From Cladophialophora immunda (taxonomy: Eukaryota; Ascomycota; Eurotiomycetes; Chaetothyriales; Herpotrichiellaceae), in the NCBI RefSeq assembly GCF_000835495.1, contig NW_015622546.1:3280955-3344954 (forward strand): a DNA stretch of 64,000 bases. Reading direction: 5' to 3'. The notes under the pieces are model-generated. The model saw only the letters and a list, made by a program, of their open reading frames with translations. It was not told where the DNA came from and made no database searches. Position 1 is the first letter of the stretch, and every line of letters begins with the position of its first letter. A program made the position numbers and the translations under genes. Positions 1-11,276 of this stretch are shown here, one piece after another.

Positions 1-291
1 GTGCTGGGCTCACATGTTCAGGTCGCTCTCATTGGCTTCCAACGGTGAAATATCTCACTCGCCTTGGCCAGCGTCGACTGGATTTGAAGAATCGATGTAC
101 TACTAATATGTATGACCATCAACATCCAGGGTATCGGAGCATGTCCAATTGTTGCTGGCGCTATACTGGATGATTGAACGCCGTGATCAGCAGGAATTAA
201 AACATGGTATCATGGAAGGTACAGGTGGATGCAACGAAGACAGGAAATATCCAAGGTTGGGCAATGCCAATCAGCGTTGGACACCCATTAA

Positions 292-1320
292 TCATGCTCC
301 AGTGGCTGTCTCAAATTCACCCCATTCATTGTCGCTGTCCTCTGGGATTGTTCTGAAGTCCTTGGCTGGAGCAAATCTAGCGGCAGTCTGCGACGATCTC
401 AACTCCTCCTCCACATCGCGGAAACCTCTAAGCCACGCTGTGACACCCTCCTGTAAGGCTCTCGCATCGGAAGCGCCATCGAGATTATAGTGGCCCCGAG
501 CGTCAACTGGTTCTTCCACATAATAGCGGCCACGAAATCTACCTCGGCCTCTGGTAACAATTTTCCGGGGATGAGAAGTTCGGTCTGGTGTGGGAGAACC
601 ATTAATCCATCCTTCCAGACCGCTCACCGCGCTCGACATGGCCTTGACCGCCGTCTCCTTCTTGGCTGATTCGGAGTGGACCTCACTCAACTGGATGTTG
701 AGACTCTCATTCTGTTGGGTCAGGGCGCGATTCTTCTTCCTCAGGGTGACTATCTCTTCGGCGAACTCTCGTACCCGCCGTTCTTGTTGGATACACCGCT
801 GCGCGATCGCCTCGAGCTTTTCGACTGTCAATTGGTGCAGGTGTCGTTGTTCCTGCTGCCTCATGCGCATGGATTCGACCGTGGAGGTCAAGTGTGTGCG
901 GATAAGCTCAAGATCGGCCTCTGTGGCACCCGACGTCTGAGGCAGAAGTGAGGGCGCAGCTTGACTTTGCTGCGTCGTCTCGGAATCACTCTCTTTGTCA
1001 GAGAGCGACTCGTCCTCCAGTGCAGCCTCAATCTCGTCCACGGCTTGTTCAATTCTCCGTCTCTTTCCACCTCGAATCGCTCCGTCCTGCTCGCAGGCCC
1101 AAATTTCAGAGACCAAGCCGTTGAGGCGGTCGGCAATTGCGGTTTCGTCGTGTGTCCCATCTGGCTGCGAAGGGTTTGATTCTTTCTCATGGGGAGCCGG
1201 TGACCGGGTCCTCATGCTGATGGCGGAGTCGGCGAAAAGCGAGTTGTTGGTCCAGGCCGAACTGGGTCGGGTTGGAGATGCGGCGGCGACGCTGTCAGGC
1301 TGATTGTCCGCGGGGGACAT
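292..1320 (-). CDS. Hypothetical coiled-coil protein with RG-rich segment
   Basis: Uninterrupted 342-residue reading frame from an ATG at 1318-1320 to a TGA at 292-294. I do not recognise the family. The N-terminal ~140 residues are polar and low in complexity, with acidic stretches. Residues about 150-225 are rich in Glu, Gln, Leu and Arg with heptad-like spacing, which looks like a coiled coil. Near residue 265 there is a short Arg-Gly run (RGRGRFRGRYY), which could bind RNA or be arginine-methylated, and the C-terminus is acidic. No signal peptide or membrane segment is visible. It is transcribed away from trpE, sharing a ~550-bp intergenic region with it. Being an intact, compositionally biased frame it is probably a real gene, but its function is unknown and a small unrecognised intron is possible. 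Confidence 0.6.
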   Translation of the reverse strand: MSPADNQPDSVAAASPTRPSSAWTNNSLFADSAISMRTRSPAPHEKESNPSQPDGTHDETAIADRLNGLVSEIWACEQDGAIRGGKRRRIEQAVDEIEAALEDESLSDKESDSETTQQSQAAPSLLPQTSGATEADLELIRTHLTSTVESMRMRQQEQRHLHQLTVEKLEAIAQRCIQQERRVREFAEEIVTLRKKNRALTQQNESLNIQLSEVHSESAKKETAVKAMSSAVSGLEGWINGSPTPDRTSHPRKIVTRGRGRFRGRYYVEEPVDARGHYNLDGASDARALQEGVTAWLRGFRDVEEELRSSQTAARFAPAKDFRTIPEDSDNEWGEFETATGA

Positions 1321-1873
1321 AATTGTGCGACTTTGGGGATGCTTTGTGCTTAAGTGACATGTGCGACTGTGTAAATAAACCTCCGAGTTCGATTGTAATG
1401 TTTCTTCTGGTGTTGTTCGAATGTAGAGAATGAGCGCAGCCTGCCAGCTCGAGCAGAATCCCGATCGTCAGGGCAGATGGGAAAATGTGCATGTGCCGCA
1501 GCTGGTCGTGGCTGGTGCTTGAGTGGCTGGTAACTGACAGACAATTGGCCTTGGAATGCGATGAGGGCCCTGCTCACTTCTGCCGAGGATATGCCGGGCC
1601 CATACTTGCTCCAAAACTCAAGACAGCGGTGACTCTCACGACAGTCTCACGCATAGTCCATGTTCCACTTGCTTACCGCAGCCCCTCCGTCAGGATACAA
1701 GATATGCAAACCCTCGTCTCCGAGGAATAGCTTCTCACCGACCGCGGGCCTGAAGAACCAAGGGTTGTGATCCGACATGCCCCGTTGCTAGAGTGACTCA
1801 CCCCAATATCCCTCTACCTGTGGTGATTTCCTCCATGGTATTTCTCGTTGGCACCACTCTTTCCACCTGTCCT
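1321..1873. promoter_or_regulatory. Divergent intergenic region upstream of trpE and the coiled-coil gene
   Basis: About 550 bp with no credible gene. It should hold the promoters of both flanking genes. A perfect TGACTCA lies near the trpE end (listed separately) and a partial TGACTC is at 1630-1635. No clear TATA box was seen. Confidence 0.5.
1794..1800 (+). promoter_or_regulatory. GCN4/CPC1-type site TGACTCA
   Basis: Exact match to the TGACTCA element bound by Gcn4/CPC1/CpcA, 74 bp upstream of the preferred trpE start ATG at 1874. General amino acid control of tryptophan genes through this element is well established in fungi, so position and target gene agree. Binding itself is inferred. 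Confidence 0.6.
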
Positions 1874-3475
1874 ATGGCTCACCTATACCAGGCGAAAGTT
1901 CAGCCTTCCCTTGAGGAGGTCTCCTCTATCCTCTCAAAATCTCGATCGTCCAAATTCCCTCCGAACCTCGTGCCGCTCTGTGCCCAAATCCCCGCTGACC
2001 TTTTTACCCCTACACAAGCGTATCTAAAAGTATCAGAGGGCTCAAAACTCTCATTTCTGTACGAAAGTGCTGCAACTACCGGGACAATCGGGCGGTATAG
2101 TTTTGTCGGAGCAAATCCCCTCAAAGTCATCAAATCTGGCCCGGGCCATGGACCGGAAGAAGATCCCCTCCCCCGCCTCGAGCAGGAGCTGTCACAGTAC
2201 AGAGTCGCGCCTGTGCCATCCCTTCGACTTCCGCCCTTGACGGGAGGGGTTATTGGATATGTTGGGTATGATTGTGTCCGATACTTCGAGCCCAAGACCG
2301 CTCGACCTATGAAAGACGTCTTGAAGCTACCCGAGAGCTTTTTCATGCTCTATGACACAATAGTGGCTTTTGACCATTTCTTCAACGTCTGCAAGGTCAT
2401 TACATACCTGAGGGTACCATCATCAGGGTCGGCCCCAGATCTGCAGACGGCGTATGAGAAAGCATGCGGAACACTGCAGAGAACGATTTCCCTCCTGCAG
2501 GCGGAACACATACCTCTGCCATATCAGCCACCTATAGCCCTGAATCAGCCTTCGAAATCGAATTTTGGCAAGACAGGATACGAGGCGCATGTTACACGGC
2601 TTAAGAAGCATGTGTGCAAAGGAGATATCATTCAGGCCGTTCCCTCGCATCGAATATCGCGGCCTACGACGCTTCATCCGTTCAATATCTACCGGCATTT
2701 ACGAACAGTCAACCCATCGCCGTACCTTTTCTATATCGACTGCGAGGACTTCAGCATTGTTGGTGCATCACCGGAACTGCTGGTAAAAGAAGAAGCCGGT
2801 CGGATCATAACTCATCCCATCGCCGGCACGGTTAAGCGAGGTCAAACTCCTGAAGAAGACGAGCGTTTGGCTGAGGAACTGAGCAATAGCATCAAAGACC
2901 GTGCCGAGCATGTCATGCTGGTCGACCTGGCCCGAAACGACATCAACCGCGTCTGTGACCCCTTATCCACTCGCGTCGACCGACTCATGGTCGTGGAGCG
3001 ATTCAGTCACGTCCAGCATCTGGTTAGCCAAGTCTCGGGCGTCCTGAGGGAGGGCGAGAATCGCTTTACGGCTTTTCGGAGTATTTTCCCTGCGGGCACT
3101 GTGTCGGGGGCGCCCAAAGTGAAGGCTATGGAACTCATTGCAGAACTAGAGCAGGAGAAACGAGGTGTCTATGCCGGTGCGGTTGGGTATTTCGGCTTCT
3201 CCCGCGTGTCGCTCGACGGATCCAAGATTGAAGATGAAGGGGCAATGGATACCTGCATCGCGCTACGCACAATGGTGGTGAAAGATGGCGTTGCATACTT
3301 GCAGGCCGGCGGAGGTATTGTCTTTGATAGTGTGGAAGAAGATGAGTGGATCGAGACGATGAACAAGCTGGGGGCGAATATTAGGACCATTGAAGAAGCA
3401 GAGAAAAGGTATCTAGAGCTAGAAAAGCTGCGGAATGGGGCTGCGGCTACGCAGCCAAATGGTGTCGCTGTATAG
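1874..3475 (+). CDS. trpE: Anthranilate synthase component I
   Basis: Converts chorismate plus ammonia or glutamine-derived ammonia to anthranilate, the first committed step of tryptophan synthesis; cytosolic. The frame is intronless and 533 residues long from the ATG at 1874 (MAHLYQAKV), close to fungal relatives. The N-terminal region carries the tryptophan-feedback segment (FLYESAATT...GRYSF). The C-terminal chorismate-binding domain shows DLARNDINRV, FPAGTVSGAPKVKAMELI and the terminal QAGGGIVFDS motif. The frame stays open upstream with an ATG at 1835, but MAHLYQ is the better start because relatives begin a few residues before the QPSLEEV motif and TGACTCA lies just upstream. In fungi the glutamine amidotransferase partner normally sits on the separate trifunctional TrpC-type protein, which is not in the window. 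Confidence 0.95.
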   Translation: MAHLYQAKVQPSLEEVSSILSKSRSSKFPPNLVPLCAQIPADLFTPTQAYLKVSEGSKLSFLYESAATTGTIGRYSFVGANPLKVIKSGPGHGPEEDPLPRLEQELSQYRVAPVPSLRLPPLTGGVIGYVGYDCVRYFEPKTARPMKDVLKLPESFFMLYDTIVAFDHFFNVCKVITYLRVPSSGSAPDLQTAYEKACGTLQRTISLLQAEHIPLPYQPPIALNQPSKSNFGKTGYEAHVTRLKKHVCKGDIIQAVPSHRISRPTTLHPFNIYRHLRTVNPSPYLFYIDCEDFSIVGASPELLVKEEAGRIITHPIAGTVKRGQTPEEDERLAEELSNSIKDRAEHVMLVDLARNDINRVCDPLSTRVDRLMVVERFSHVQHLVSQVSGVLREGENRFTAFRSIFPAGTVSGAPKVKAMELIAELEQEKRGVYAGAVGYFGFSRVSLDGSKIEDEGAMDTCIALRTMVVKDGVAYLQAGGGIVFDSVEEDEWIETMNKLGANIRTIEEAEKRYLELEKLRNGAAATQPNGVAV

Positions 3476-3826
3476 ATCAAGTGCACATCTAAACCAGAAA
3501 ATACCACAGATTCAAGGGACTCTATCATCATCGAACACTGCCGAGTAGAAAACGGTGGGTCGGCCCTGAGTCCACCATAGCGAGGCTGGAGAATGTGCGT
3601 TCTGAAAACGGAGGAGTGTTTTGAACGTGAGCTAAACCGTTTATGGACTAGCATACTGAGGCTTGGCGAGAAATCGCACAGAGGAAATTATCCTGGGTCG
3701 ATTGAACTTGCACTTGGTAGCATCTGCAGCCAACACTTCCGTCTTAACTTCGACAATCCTCAACCGCTGGTACCTGTCAAGGCTCTCCTTAGTCTTGACA
3801 GTCCTGATCAGCATATCATCGACAAG
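3476..3826. other. Intergenic: trpE 3' end and rps6 promoter
   Basis: About 350 bp between two genes on the same strand. It includes the trpE terminator area and the rps6 promoter. I see no conserved element I would name. Confidence 0.4.
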
Positions 3827-4767
3827 ATGAAGTTGAATATTTCGTACCCGGCCAACGGGTCGCAGAAACTGATCGAAGTCGAAGATGACCGCAAGCTGCG
3901 CGTCTTCATGGAGAAGCGCATGGGCAACGAAGTCCCAGGTGACAGTCTAGGAGATGAATGGAAGGGCTATGTATGAGCAGCTTTTCATGTTTCTTCATGG
4001 TATACGGCAGATGAAAGGGAACTGACGGCTTTTGTGCGAAACAGATCTTCCGCATCACCGGTGGTAATGACAAGCAAGGCTTTCCCATGAAGCAGGGTGT
4101 CGTACGTGCTGCCATCCCTTAGCTTGGTGAAAGCGCCAGCGAATCCCGACGAAGAATCCTCGCTGAGACTTGTTCATAACAGATGCTTCCTACTCGTGTC
4201 AAACTCCTCCTTGCCGACGGCCACTCCTGCTACCGACCTCGACGAACCGGCGAACGCAAGCGCAAGTCTGTCCGTGGCTGCATTGTTGGCCAAGACCTTT
4301 CCGTTCTGGCTCTTTCCATCGTCAAGCAAGGCGATGGTGAGATTCCTGGTCTCACCGATGTGGTCAACCCCAAGCGCCTGGGTCCCAAGCGAGCCACCAA
4401 GATCCGAAGATTCTTTGGCTTGAGCAAGCAAGATGATGTCAGGTATGTGCCTTGATAAAGATTATTTGGATTTACACCGCCCAGTTGCCAACACGTTGTT
4501 TACAGGAAATTCGTCATCCGCCGCGAAGTCGTCCCCAAGAAAGAGGGCGCCAAGCCGTACACCAAGGCCCCTAAGATTCAGAGACTTGTCACTCCCCAAC
4601 GCATGCAACACAAGCGACACCGCATTGCTCTCAAGAGAAGACGCGCCGAGGCCGCCAAAGACGCTGCGAACGACTATGCTCAATTGTTGGCTAAGCGTGT
4701 GCATGAGGAGCGTGAGAAGAGGACCGAGTTGAGGAAGAGACGTGCCTCCTCGATGAGGAAGGAGTAA
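3827..4767 (+). CDS. rps6: 40S ribosomal protein S6
   Basis: Structural protein of the small ribosomal subunit and the classical target of TOR/S6-kinase signalling. Four exons are inferred: 3827-3970, 4045-4101, 4183-4442 and 4506-4767. All junctions are GT-AG and joining them keeps the frame, giving 240 residues, the usual length. It begins [14 protein letters not shown] and contains [16 protein letters not shown] across exons 2-3, followed by [18 protein letters not shown] and a basic helical C-terminus. The C-terminal [14 protein letters not shown] end keeps the serines phosphorylated in eukaryotes. Exon 2 is only 57 nt (19 codons), so gene finders could skip it. Intron-rich 5' halves are usual for fungal ribosomal protein genes. 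Confidence 0.95.
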
Positions 4768-5483
4768 ACGCGCAAAATGTCCCAGCAAGATACCGTTTCC
4801 ACAAAAGCTTCATGCATACCACCTCGCCCAAATCATGGAAAATGAAGGGTATCATCTGAGCTTATTGGAGAAAAGTTCTGACGTGGTGGTTCCGGGAGGC
4901 CAAACGCATAAACTGCCACCCAACGACTAAAGATCTCGGGGTTGAAGTTGAGGAGAGACATGGAGAACGGGGAATGGATAGTGCAGAACACGGACTGTGG
5001 TGTGGTGTCGCTGATACTGGTGGAGAGTCAAACATCAAAATCCAGTTTCGCAAGTGGCATGAGACTCATAGACCAGGTGAAAAGCTCAACTGGGCAAAAG
5101 GAAAGATCAAATACTACGTCCTTTTCCGCCAGTGCTACTCTACATCTCCTCCACTTGTTCTTTTGTTTCGTTTTCATGAGATTTCACCTCACCGCGCAGA
5201 CCGAAGTACGATTCTGGCCATCGCGAGTCTCGTCCCTTGGTGACCCTTCGGTTCCCATCTTGCTCAAGAGTGGCAGACCAGTGACAGCGCTGCAAATTGC
5301 CAACCCGAGGAGCCCCGCCAACCAGGCGCCTGAGTCAGTTTCGCGGGGGATCCTGATCCGCGAAATTTTTCGGTTCAGCTTAACTTTTAACCTATGCCAG
5401 ACTTAAATGTTCCTCCTGCTCTCGCTGCCGCCCTCCAGAATGCATCTTCGGTGACCGCATCTCCTCAAAACTTCTCTGAAGCC
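4768..5483. other. Intergenic: prs promoter and 5' leader
   Basis: About 700 bp between rps6 and the preferred prs start. It holds an in-frame upstream ATG at 5394 that could extend the Prs N-terminus (see findings). Nothing else stands out. Confidence 0.4.
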
Positions 5484-6692
5484 ATGGCGTCAAACTCCAT
5501 CAAGCTGTTGACTGGGAACAGTCACCCCGAGCTGGCGCATGCCGTCGCCAAAAGGTATTTGCTGCCTCCCACGACCGTTAAGATGCGCACAGTTGGGTTC
5601 ATTTTCCGCGAAGCTGACTCTTTGGTCGCCCATGTCTCAGGCTAGGTATCGAGCTCGTCAAGATCATGGTCTTGCAATACTCGAACCAAGAGACCAGTGT
5701 CACGATCGGCGAATCTGTCAGAGACGAAGATGGTATAGCATCCCTTTGCTGCGCGAACATCATACCCTAAATCGCACCCTCTGTCTGTACTCGGGTTTGT
5801 CTGCAGAAGCCTAATCCATGGTGAAATAGTCTTCATCCTTCAGTCTACCCGCCCGAACGACATCAACGACGGCCTCATGGAACTCCTCATCATCTGCAAC
5901 GCCTGCAAGACCGCCTCCGCCCGTCGTGTCACCGCGATCCTGCCGAATTTTCCATATGCGAGACAAGATAAAAAGGACAAATCGCGAGCTCCTATCACGG
6001 CAAAACTCATGGCAAATATGCTCCAGACTGCGGGTTGCAACCATGTCATTACGATGGACTTGCACGCCTCGCAGATCCAAGGCTTCTTCAACGTCCCGGT
6101 GGATAATCTCTACGCGGAGCCTAATAGTGTGAAATGGATTCGAGAAAACCTTATGCATGCGAGCGAGAGCGGCGTGGAGATGAACGGACCAAGGCAGGAG
6201 TGCGTCATTGTCAGCCCCGACGCTGGGGGAGCGAAGAGAGCTACTTCCATGGCCGACAAACTCGATTTGCCGTTCGCTTTGATCCACAAGGAACGATCTC
6301 GACCTAACGAAGTCTCGCGCATGACCCTCGTCGGCACTGTGAAAGACAAAGTTGCCATTGTGGTGGATGATATGGCAGATACGTGTGGCACGCTCGCAAA
6401 GGCCGCCGATACACTGATCAAACACGGTGCGAAGGATGTGGTTGCGCTGGTGACTCATGGGATCTTGTCCGGGAAGGCCGTCGAGACTCTGAAGAATTCG
6501 TCGCTGAGCCGCTTGGTCATGACAAATACCGTCCCAGTCAGCGAGGACAAGATCGAAGGTCTCAGGGTTCCCGAAGGCCAGAAAGGATGCAGGCTGGAGT
6601 TTATTGACATTGCTCCTGTCCTGGCAGAGGCCATCAGGCGGACGCACAATGGTGAAAGCGTGAGTTATCTGTTCAACAATCCGGTGTCATAG
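5484..6692 (+). CDS. prs: Ribose-phosphate pyrophosphokinase (PRPP synthetase)
   Basis: Makes 5-phosphoribosyl-1-pyrophosphate from ribose 5-phosphate and ATP for purine, pyrimidine, histidine, tryptophan and NAD synthesis. Exons inferred: 5484-5554, 5641-5732 and 5830-6692, with GT-AG introns and continuous frame; 341 residues. Signature segments in order are [15 protein letters not shown] at the N-terminus, the [15 protein letters not shown] strand, [33 protein letters not shown] and the PRPP loop [12 protein letters not shown]. These match the Prs2/Prs4-like short class rather than the longer Prs1/Prs5 type with insertions. The ATG at 5484 has a good context (G at -3, G at +4). An in-frame ATG at 5394 would add 30 residues but has a poor context. 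Confidence 0.93.
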
Positions 6693-8364
6693 GCTGGAGG
6701 CCACATGTCGCACATGGCACGTTCGCCGCGGCAGACGTGGCATGGACGGATGGTGCATTCCTGTTCTCTTCACAGCCGATGATTTGAGATGCCGCGGGGA
6801 TAATGCTGCTGGAAGCTTTAGGCATCAAGGCTGCCATCTCCTTGAAGACGTTGTTACTCGGATGAACTACCTATTTTCGCTAGGTTTGGAAGCCAGTCCC
6901 TTCCTTTCGATTTCTACGGATACAGAAATTCCCAGACCTGGCATTTGAATGGACTTGCCGGAAGCTTCTGATTACCAACATTCAATCCAAAGTTGTACCT
7001 GCTCGGGGTAATTTGAGAAAGAAAGACTCGGGGGCCTCGTCCCTTCTCAACCCCGATATGCGCCTATGGACTCAACGAGTGCTTGCTCGTCCGGGGTTAC
7101 CCTGTGCCGCCGCGAGCAACGGGTCATACCACAGCCATGGAATACTCGAATCGGGGTTGGGAATGTATGGAAAGGCTATGAGAGACAAGATGAGATGGAC
7201 ATGACTGAAGAGAGGTCGAATAGGAGGAGAAGGAATCGGAGGGACAGGTGCAGGACTATAGATGCGCGAGTCGATGCAAATGGCTCCGTGGGAATGTGGT
7301 TCAGACAACCTTGGGTGTTCTTTCTGGCTATTTGCGCAGGGAATTAGACTTGGAACTCAGACCATACTATCACACATGTCATTAGAATCAATAGAGCTGG
7401 CCATCTAGGTATGTACCGAGCATGTTGGTGGGAATGTGTATGTGAGGTAGGAAAGACGGCATGGCTTCACAGCTTCAGCCAGCCACAAAATAAGCTCACT
7501 GCCAAGGCCGCTAGCGGCAGGTCCAGAGCTTGGCCTTTATCAACGTCCGCAGTCGATCCCTGATTCTCCATCATCTCCAGCATCTCCAGACGGACTCGGT
7601 TACATACTTTGCCTAAGCAGGCACAGAGAAACGCCACGAATGAACACGGAGAATCTCGAACCCAGATCTGTACTCGCACATTATGGCGTCGAGAATCTGT
7701 CTGCACCCGCTACTGGACGGAATTGAACCCCAGAAGTTGTACCTGACAGACTTTTCCACAGCTCATCCTCCACCCGCTTTCTCGTAACTGTTATTCCCTT
7801 AGCTGCCTACCCTTTACTCGTATCTTGCACCCAGCGGAGATTTTAGGTGAGACTTGACCGCAGCCATGGGCCTGAGTCCATGCCAGGACGGGAACGTTAG
7901 CGCAACCAGCATGCCTCTTCTGGGCACTAGTAGGGATGCCGTTGTCGTCCAGCATGGTCTCGACCGTGGGAATAATTCATGGCCTTCCTCTTCGAGAAGG
8001 AGGAGCTGGACAACATTCAGGGTCACAGCTCGCGCCAAAGCCCATGATCGCAATGCTCTTCACGACTTGCTGGCCAGATGCGTGCAAACCAGCTCGAGAA
8101 TTCCTGCGTTGGTGGCAATAACGACCTGTGGATAGGAGGTTCAGCCGGTCTGGGGTGAAGCCACCACTGAAGATCACTGCTCTGTGCAGAAATTGAGATC
8201 GACATGGGAATTTGGAAATGCCCATACCACTCCAGGAGCACATGCAGGTAAGGATGGAGCTGAGCTATAAAACCAGCTCTGTACACCCTTCTCCTCGTTG
8301 TCTATTCCGTTCCGCGAGTGTAGGGAACTCCTCGACTTCCTGGTCTTTCATCCGATCTTTCAAC
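6693..8364. other. Gene-free stretch
   Basis: About 1.7 kb. Open frames here are under 100 codons, unrelated to anything I know, and lack conserved motifs. The right end holds the promoter of the secreted-protein gene, including a TATA box. I see no RNA gene or transposon. Confidence 0.4.
8266..8272 (+). promoter_or_regulatory. TATA box TATAAAA
   Basis: A consensus TATAAAA about 93 bp upstream of the ATG at 8365 of the secreted Thr-rich protein gene. Spacing suits a transcription start some tens of bases before the ATG. A TATA box fits a regulated, possibly highly expressed wall-protein gene. Confidence 0.5.
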
Positions 8365-9562
8365 ATGAAGTCCTTCCCTCTTCTGCTCTCTTGCTTGATT
8401 GCGGCAGTCGCCGCAGCCGGTTCGGTTTGCTCTAGTGGAATTTACGGATTGCTCGCGCCTCTTAGCGGATATGCCCCTGCTCAATCCTTCTGCTCTAGCC
8501 ACTATCCGCCTTCGACGGTGGTCACTACTGTGACATTGGTCAGCTCGGCCCCAGTCAAGGTCAAGAGAGGTGTCAGAACCACAACGACGACGAAGACAAC
8601 CACCAAGCCACCTTCTACCACTACCACAAAGCCTCCCTCTACTACGACCACGAAGCCTTCTTCTACCACAACCACAAAGTCAACAACAACATCTGTTGAT
8701 CCCAAAGCGGCACTTTTCTCGACTTTGTTGTCTGAAGCAGCCGCCATCGCCTCAACTTTCTGCTCCTGTATAGAGAGCATCCCTACTAGCACGGTACGCG
8801 GGTCATCTTTGCGACGTGAGGGCCTGAAGCCTAACTGCCGGTTTTTAGAAAACAATAACACCGTCCACGACGACGACAACCACAACCACAACTACGACGA
8901 CGACGACGACCACCACCACCACCACCACAAGCACCATTCCGACCACTACACCAAGCACTACTACAACTACGACAACGACAACGGTAAGCGCGAGCTCAGC
9001 CAGCATATTATTTTGAATGCTAACACTCATTAGACGACCACCACCACCACGACAAGCACTGCACCATCTCCTTTCTGCACACAGTAAGTATACTCCCACT
9101 CACTGTCAACCCTCGCCACATCCATCAAAGTTCCCGTCATCCACCCCCTAATGGCCTCAATCGTATGCCGCTATGCGTTGCGGCCTCCCCAAAAGCCCGA
9201 TCCCGTACAGCATCCAACTGACCCCCTTCCTTAGAAACTACTTTGCCTGCACCGGCAGCTCCGACTGTATCAGTCTCGACGGAGTGACAGATTGCACCTG
9301 CTACTCGCGCGCCTCGGGTTGCGGGACCGACGGGGACGGCGTTTGTCTCCCCACGGATCAGTACGGCAGCACCACATCCTGCACTGACGACTCGGACTGC
9401 TCGTCGAATAGTTACTGCGTGGCCGGCGACGGCGGCTCCTATTGCTACTACCCGTTCCCAGCCTGCGTCGGCGAGGCCGCGACCAAGCGTCTGTTCCGCA
9501 GAGAACAGGATGACATGACCAAGGCGAGGCTGCGGAGGAGGGATCGGGGCACGCCACTGTGA
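8365..9562 (+). CDS. Secreted Thr-rich, Cys-rich cell-wall-type protein
   Basis: No family recognised. Four exons are inferred: 8365-8793, 8849-8983, 9034-9083 and 9235-9562, all GT-AG and in frame; 313 residues. The N-terminus is a clear signal peptide (MKSFPLLLSCLIAAVAAAG). A Kex2-like KR follows near residue 72, then a Thr/Lys/Pro repeat tract (TTTTKPPST units), a short alpha-helical segment with cysteines, a nearly pure poly-Thr tract of ~55 residues encoded across exons 2-3, and a C-terminal module of ~85 residues with about 12 cysteines. It ends with several dibasic sites and no GPI signal. The Thr tracts should be heavily O-mannosylated, suggesting a secreted or wall-associated adhesin-like protein. 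Introns 1 and 2 fall at phase 0 inside or beside the Thr coding. The 5' splice site of intron 3 is good (gtaagt); its 3' end at 9234 is less certain. Confidence 0.75.
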
Positions 9563-11276
9563 AACAGTTGGAGGCTTTGTCCTTCCTCACGCATCCTTGG
9601 GAGCTATGGGGTTGAAGGTTGGGTCACAGAACACGATGGGCTCTCCACCCAGAGAGGATGCTTGTGAATATGGTAGTGGACCGTCCTTGTTTGCAGCAGA
9701 TGAATCTGAAAGGTGATAGTAATAAGTTACATTGAATGCCAGACAGACAGACAAAGGCAAATTCCCACCCCTTCATCGTAATTCTGAAGCACTGCAGACT
9801 TTCTCGGTTTTTCTCTACCTTCTTGCCTGAAGAGCAATCGAATTCTTCGAGAATTGTAAGATGGTGTTGCGTGATAATGGAGTAAGCGGGTAGTGCCTGT
9901 GGAGTAGAGTGAGGTCGCGAAGAAGGCGTTTATACCGAGTAACCGTGTCCGTGCCGTCAACCGCTAATATTGGTCCCACTGCCAGTCGCGGGGCTCCCAG
10001 GCACGCTCCAAAGGCCAGGCGCGAGCCAGCACAGCCTGGGCAGAAGGGTTGAAGAGGTGTGCGCTCTGAAAAGCACGAGACCAGCTTGGATCCCGAGGTG
10101 ACGGGGTCGGGACTGGCCTGCTTAAAGCAAGGTCTTGTCTCTGACCACGAATGTCTGCTCTTGTGGCTCCAAGGAGGTGCTGGCTCGTGTTGACTCGCGT
10201 TGTACAACGGGCTCAACTGTCGCGTGCTACCCGATACGCTGATTTATATATACTTTGAGTGCGTCTACTTCAGACGTGTGAGGTTTGGGGTTGCTCATCC
10301 TCATGGACTGTTTGTGGATGGTAAAGCGAAGGCAGCTCTAGATCACTCTGAAAGAGAATTCAGCCCTAGGTATAGCTCTCCACTGGACGAGCTTGTTGGT
10401 CGCAGGCCTGGGCATCTTGAGCGATGCGGACTGTTGAGGAAGGAAGCTGTGCCAAAGCAAACATCCCTTCGGAAGGTCGTTAGCGTGTCCTTTGGTTCCC
10501 GAATCGAGCCCGTCCTGTTGTGTAACGCAAAGCGTTCGGGGTCCTGGATGTTCATGACAACGCTGAAATAATCCGACGGCAAGCTTGTGCAGTTTCCATG
10601 GCAAATGCTTTGTTCCGACGCCATGCCTTCCTTGTGCTCTCACTCACGCAATGTTGAGAGGTCGTGTACAGTCTGAAGTATCGGGCTCTTCAGATCTTGC
10701 TGTGAGGACTCCGTAAAGTCTACCACCGCACATCTGGCCAGAGCGTTCCATGGTTAAAGAGGCCAATACTGTTCCTGTCGACGGGTCTGCAACCTTCTCA
10801 TCCGGTGTGAGCAGATATAGTTCATTGAGCCGCTGCTCTTCTTAGGCTTCCCCCAGGTAGCCGGCCGTGCAGACATCGGAGGAAAGGAGAGCCACATTCC
10901 AAAGAGATGGGCGCAGATAAAAGCAGTTCACAGAGTAAAGTGAGTGTTTGACGGTGTCGGTTGATATGATATTGGAGAGCTGAGGATTGAGGATTGACTC
11001 TGTGATGGTTGCAGACAAAGACAGAAGAGGTTGAGAACTGGAATTGGGAGAACGCAGAGGGCCTTTATATGAGAAGAAATGGCGCAGCTGAGGCCGCGAT
11101 CGGAGAGCCGCGCTATACAAGTGAGGTGACACCCAATGTGAGGTGTGCAGCAGCAACAACACGTCACTCACTTGATCTTAACTTCAGGCTCAATGTGACG
11201 GGTACTCGACTCACATCCTGGTTTGAGGCATGGCTTATTACCGCAGATCTGTCTTCCTACCCGTCTTCATCGACGC
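9563..11276. other. Gene-free stretch between secreted protein and MFS genes
   Basis: About 1.7 kb between the 3' ends of two convergent genes. Only short, compositionally random frames on both strands. No RNA gene, repeat or mobile-element signature was recognised. Confidence 0.4.

Noticed and set aside
1793..1873. Longer TrpE N-terminus beginning with GTG at 1793 or ATG at 1835
   Set aside because: Non-ATG start is not expected in fungal nuclear genes, the extra residues are hydrophobic and unlike relatives, and TGACTCA lies in this segment.
7700..7760. tRNA-like GGTTCAATTCC on the minus strand
   Set aside because: Neighbouring bases do not pair into a T-stem or acceptor stem.
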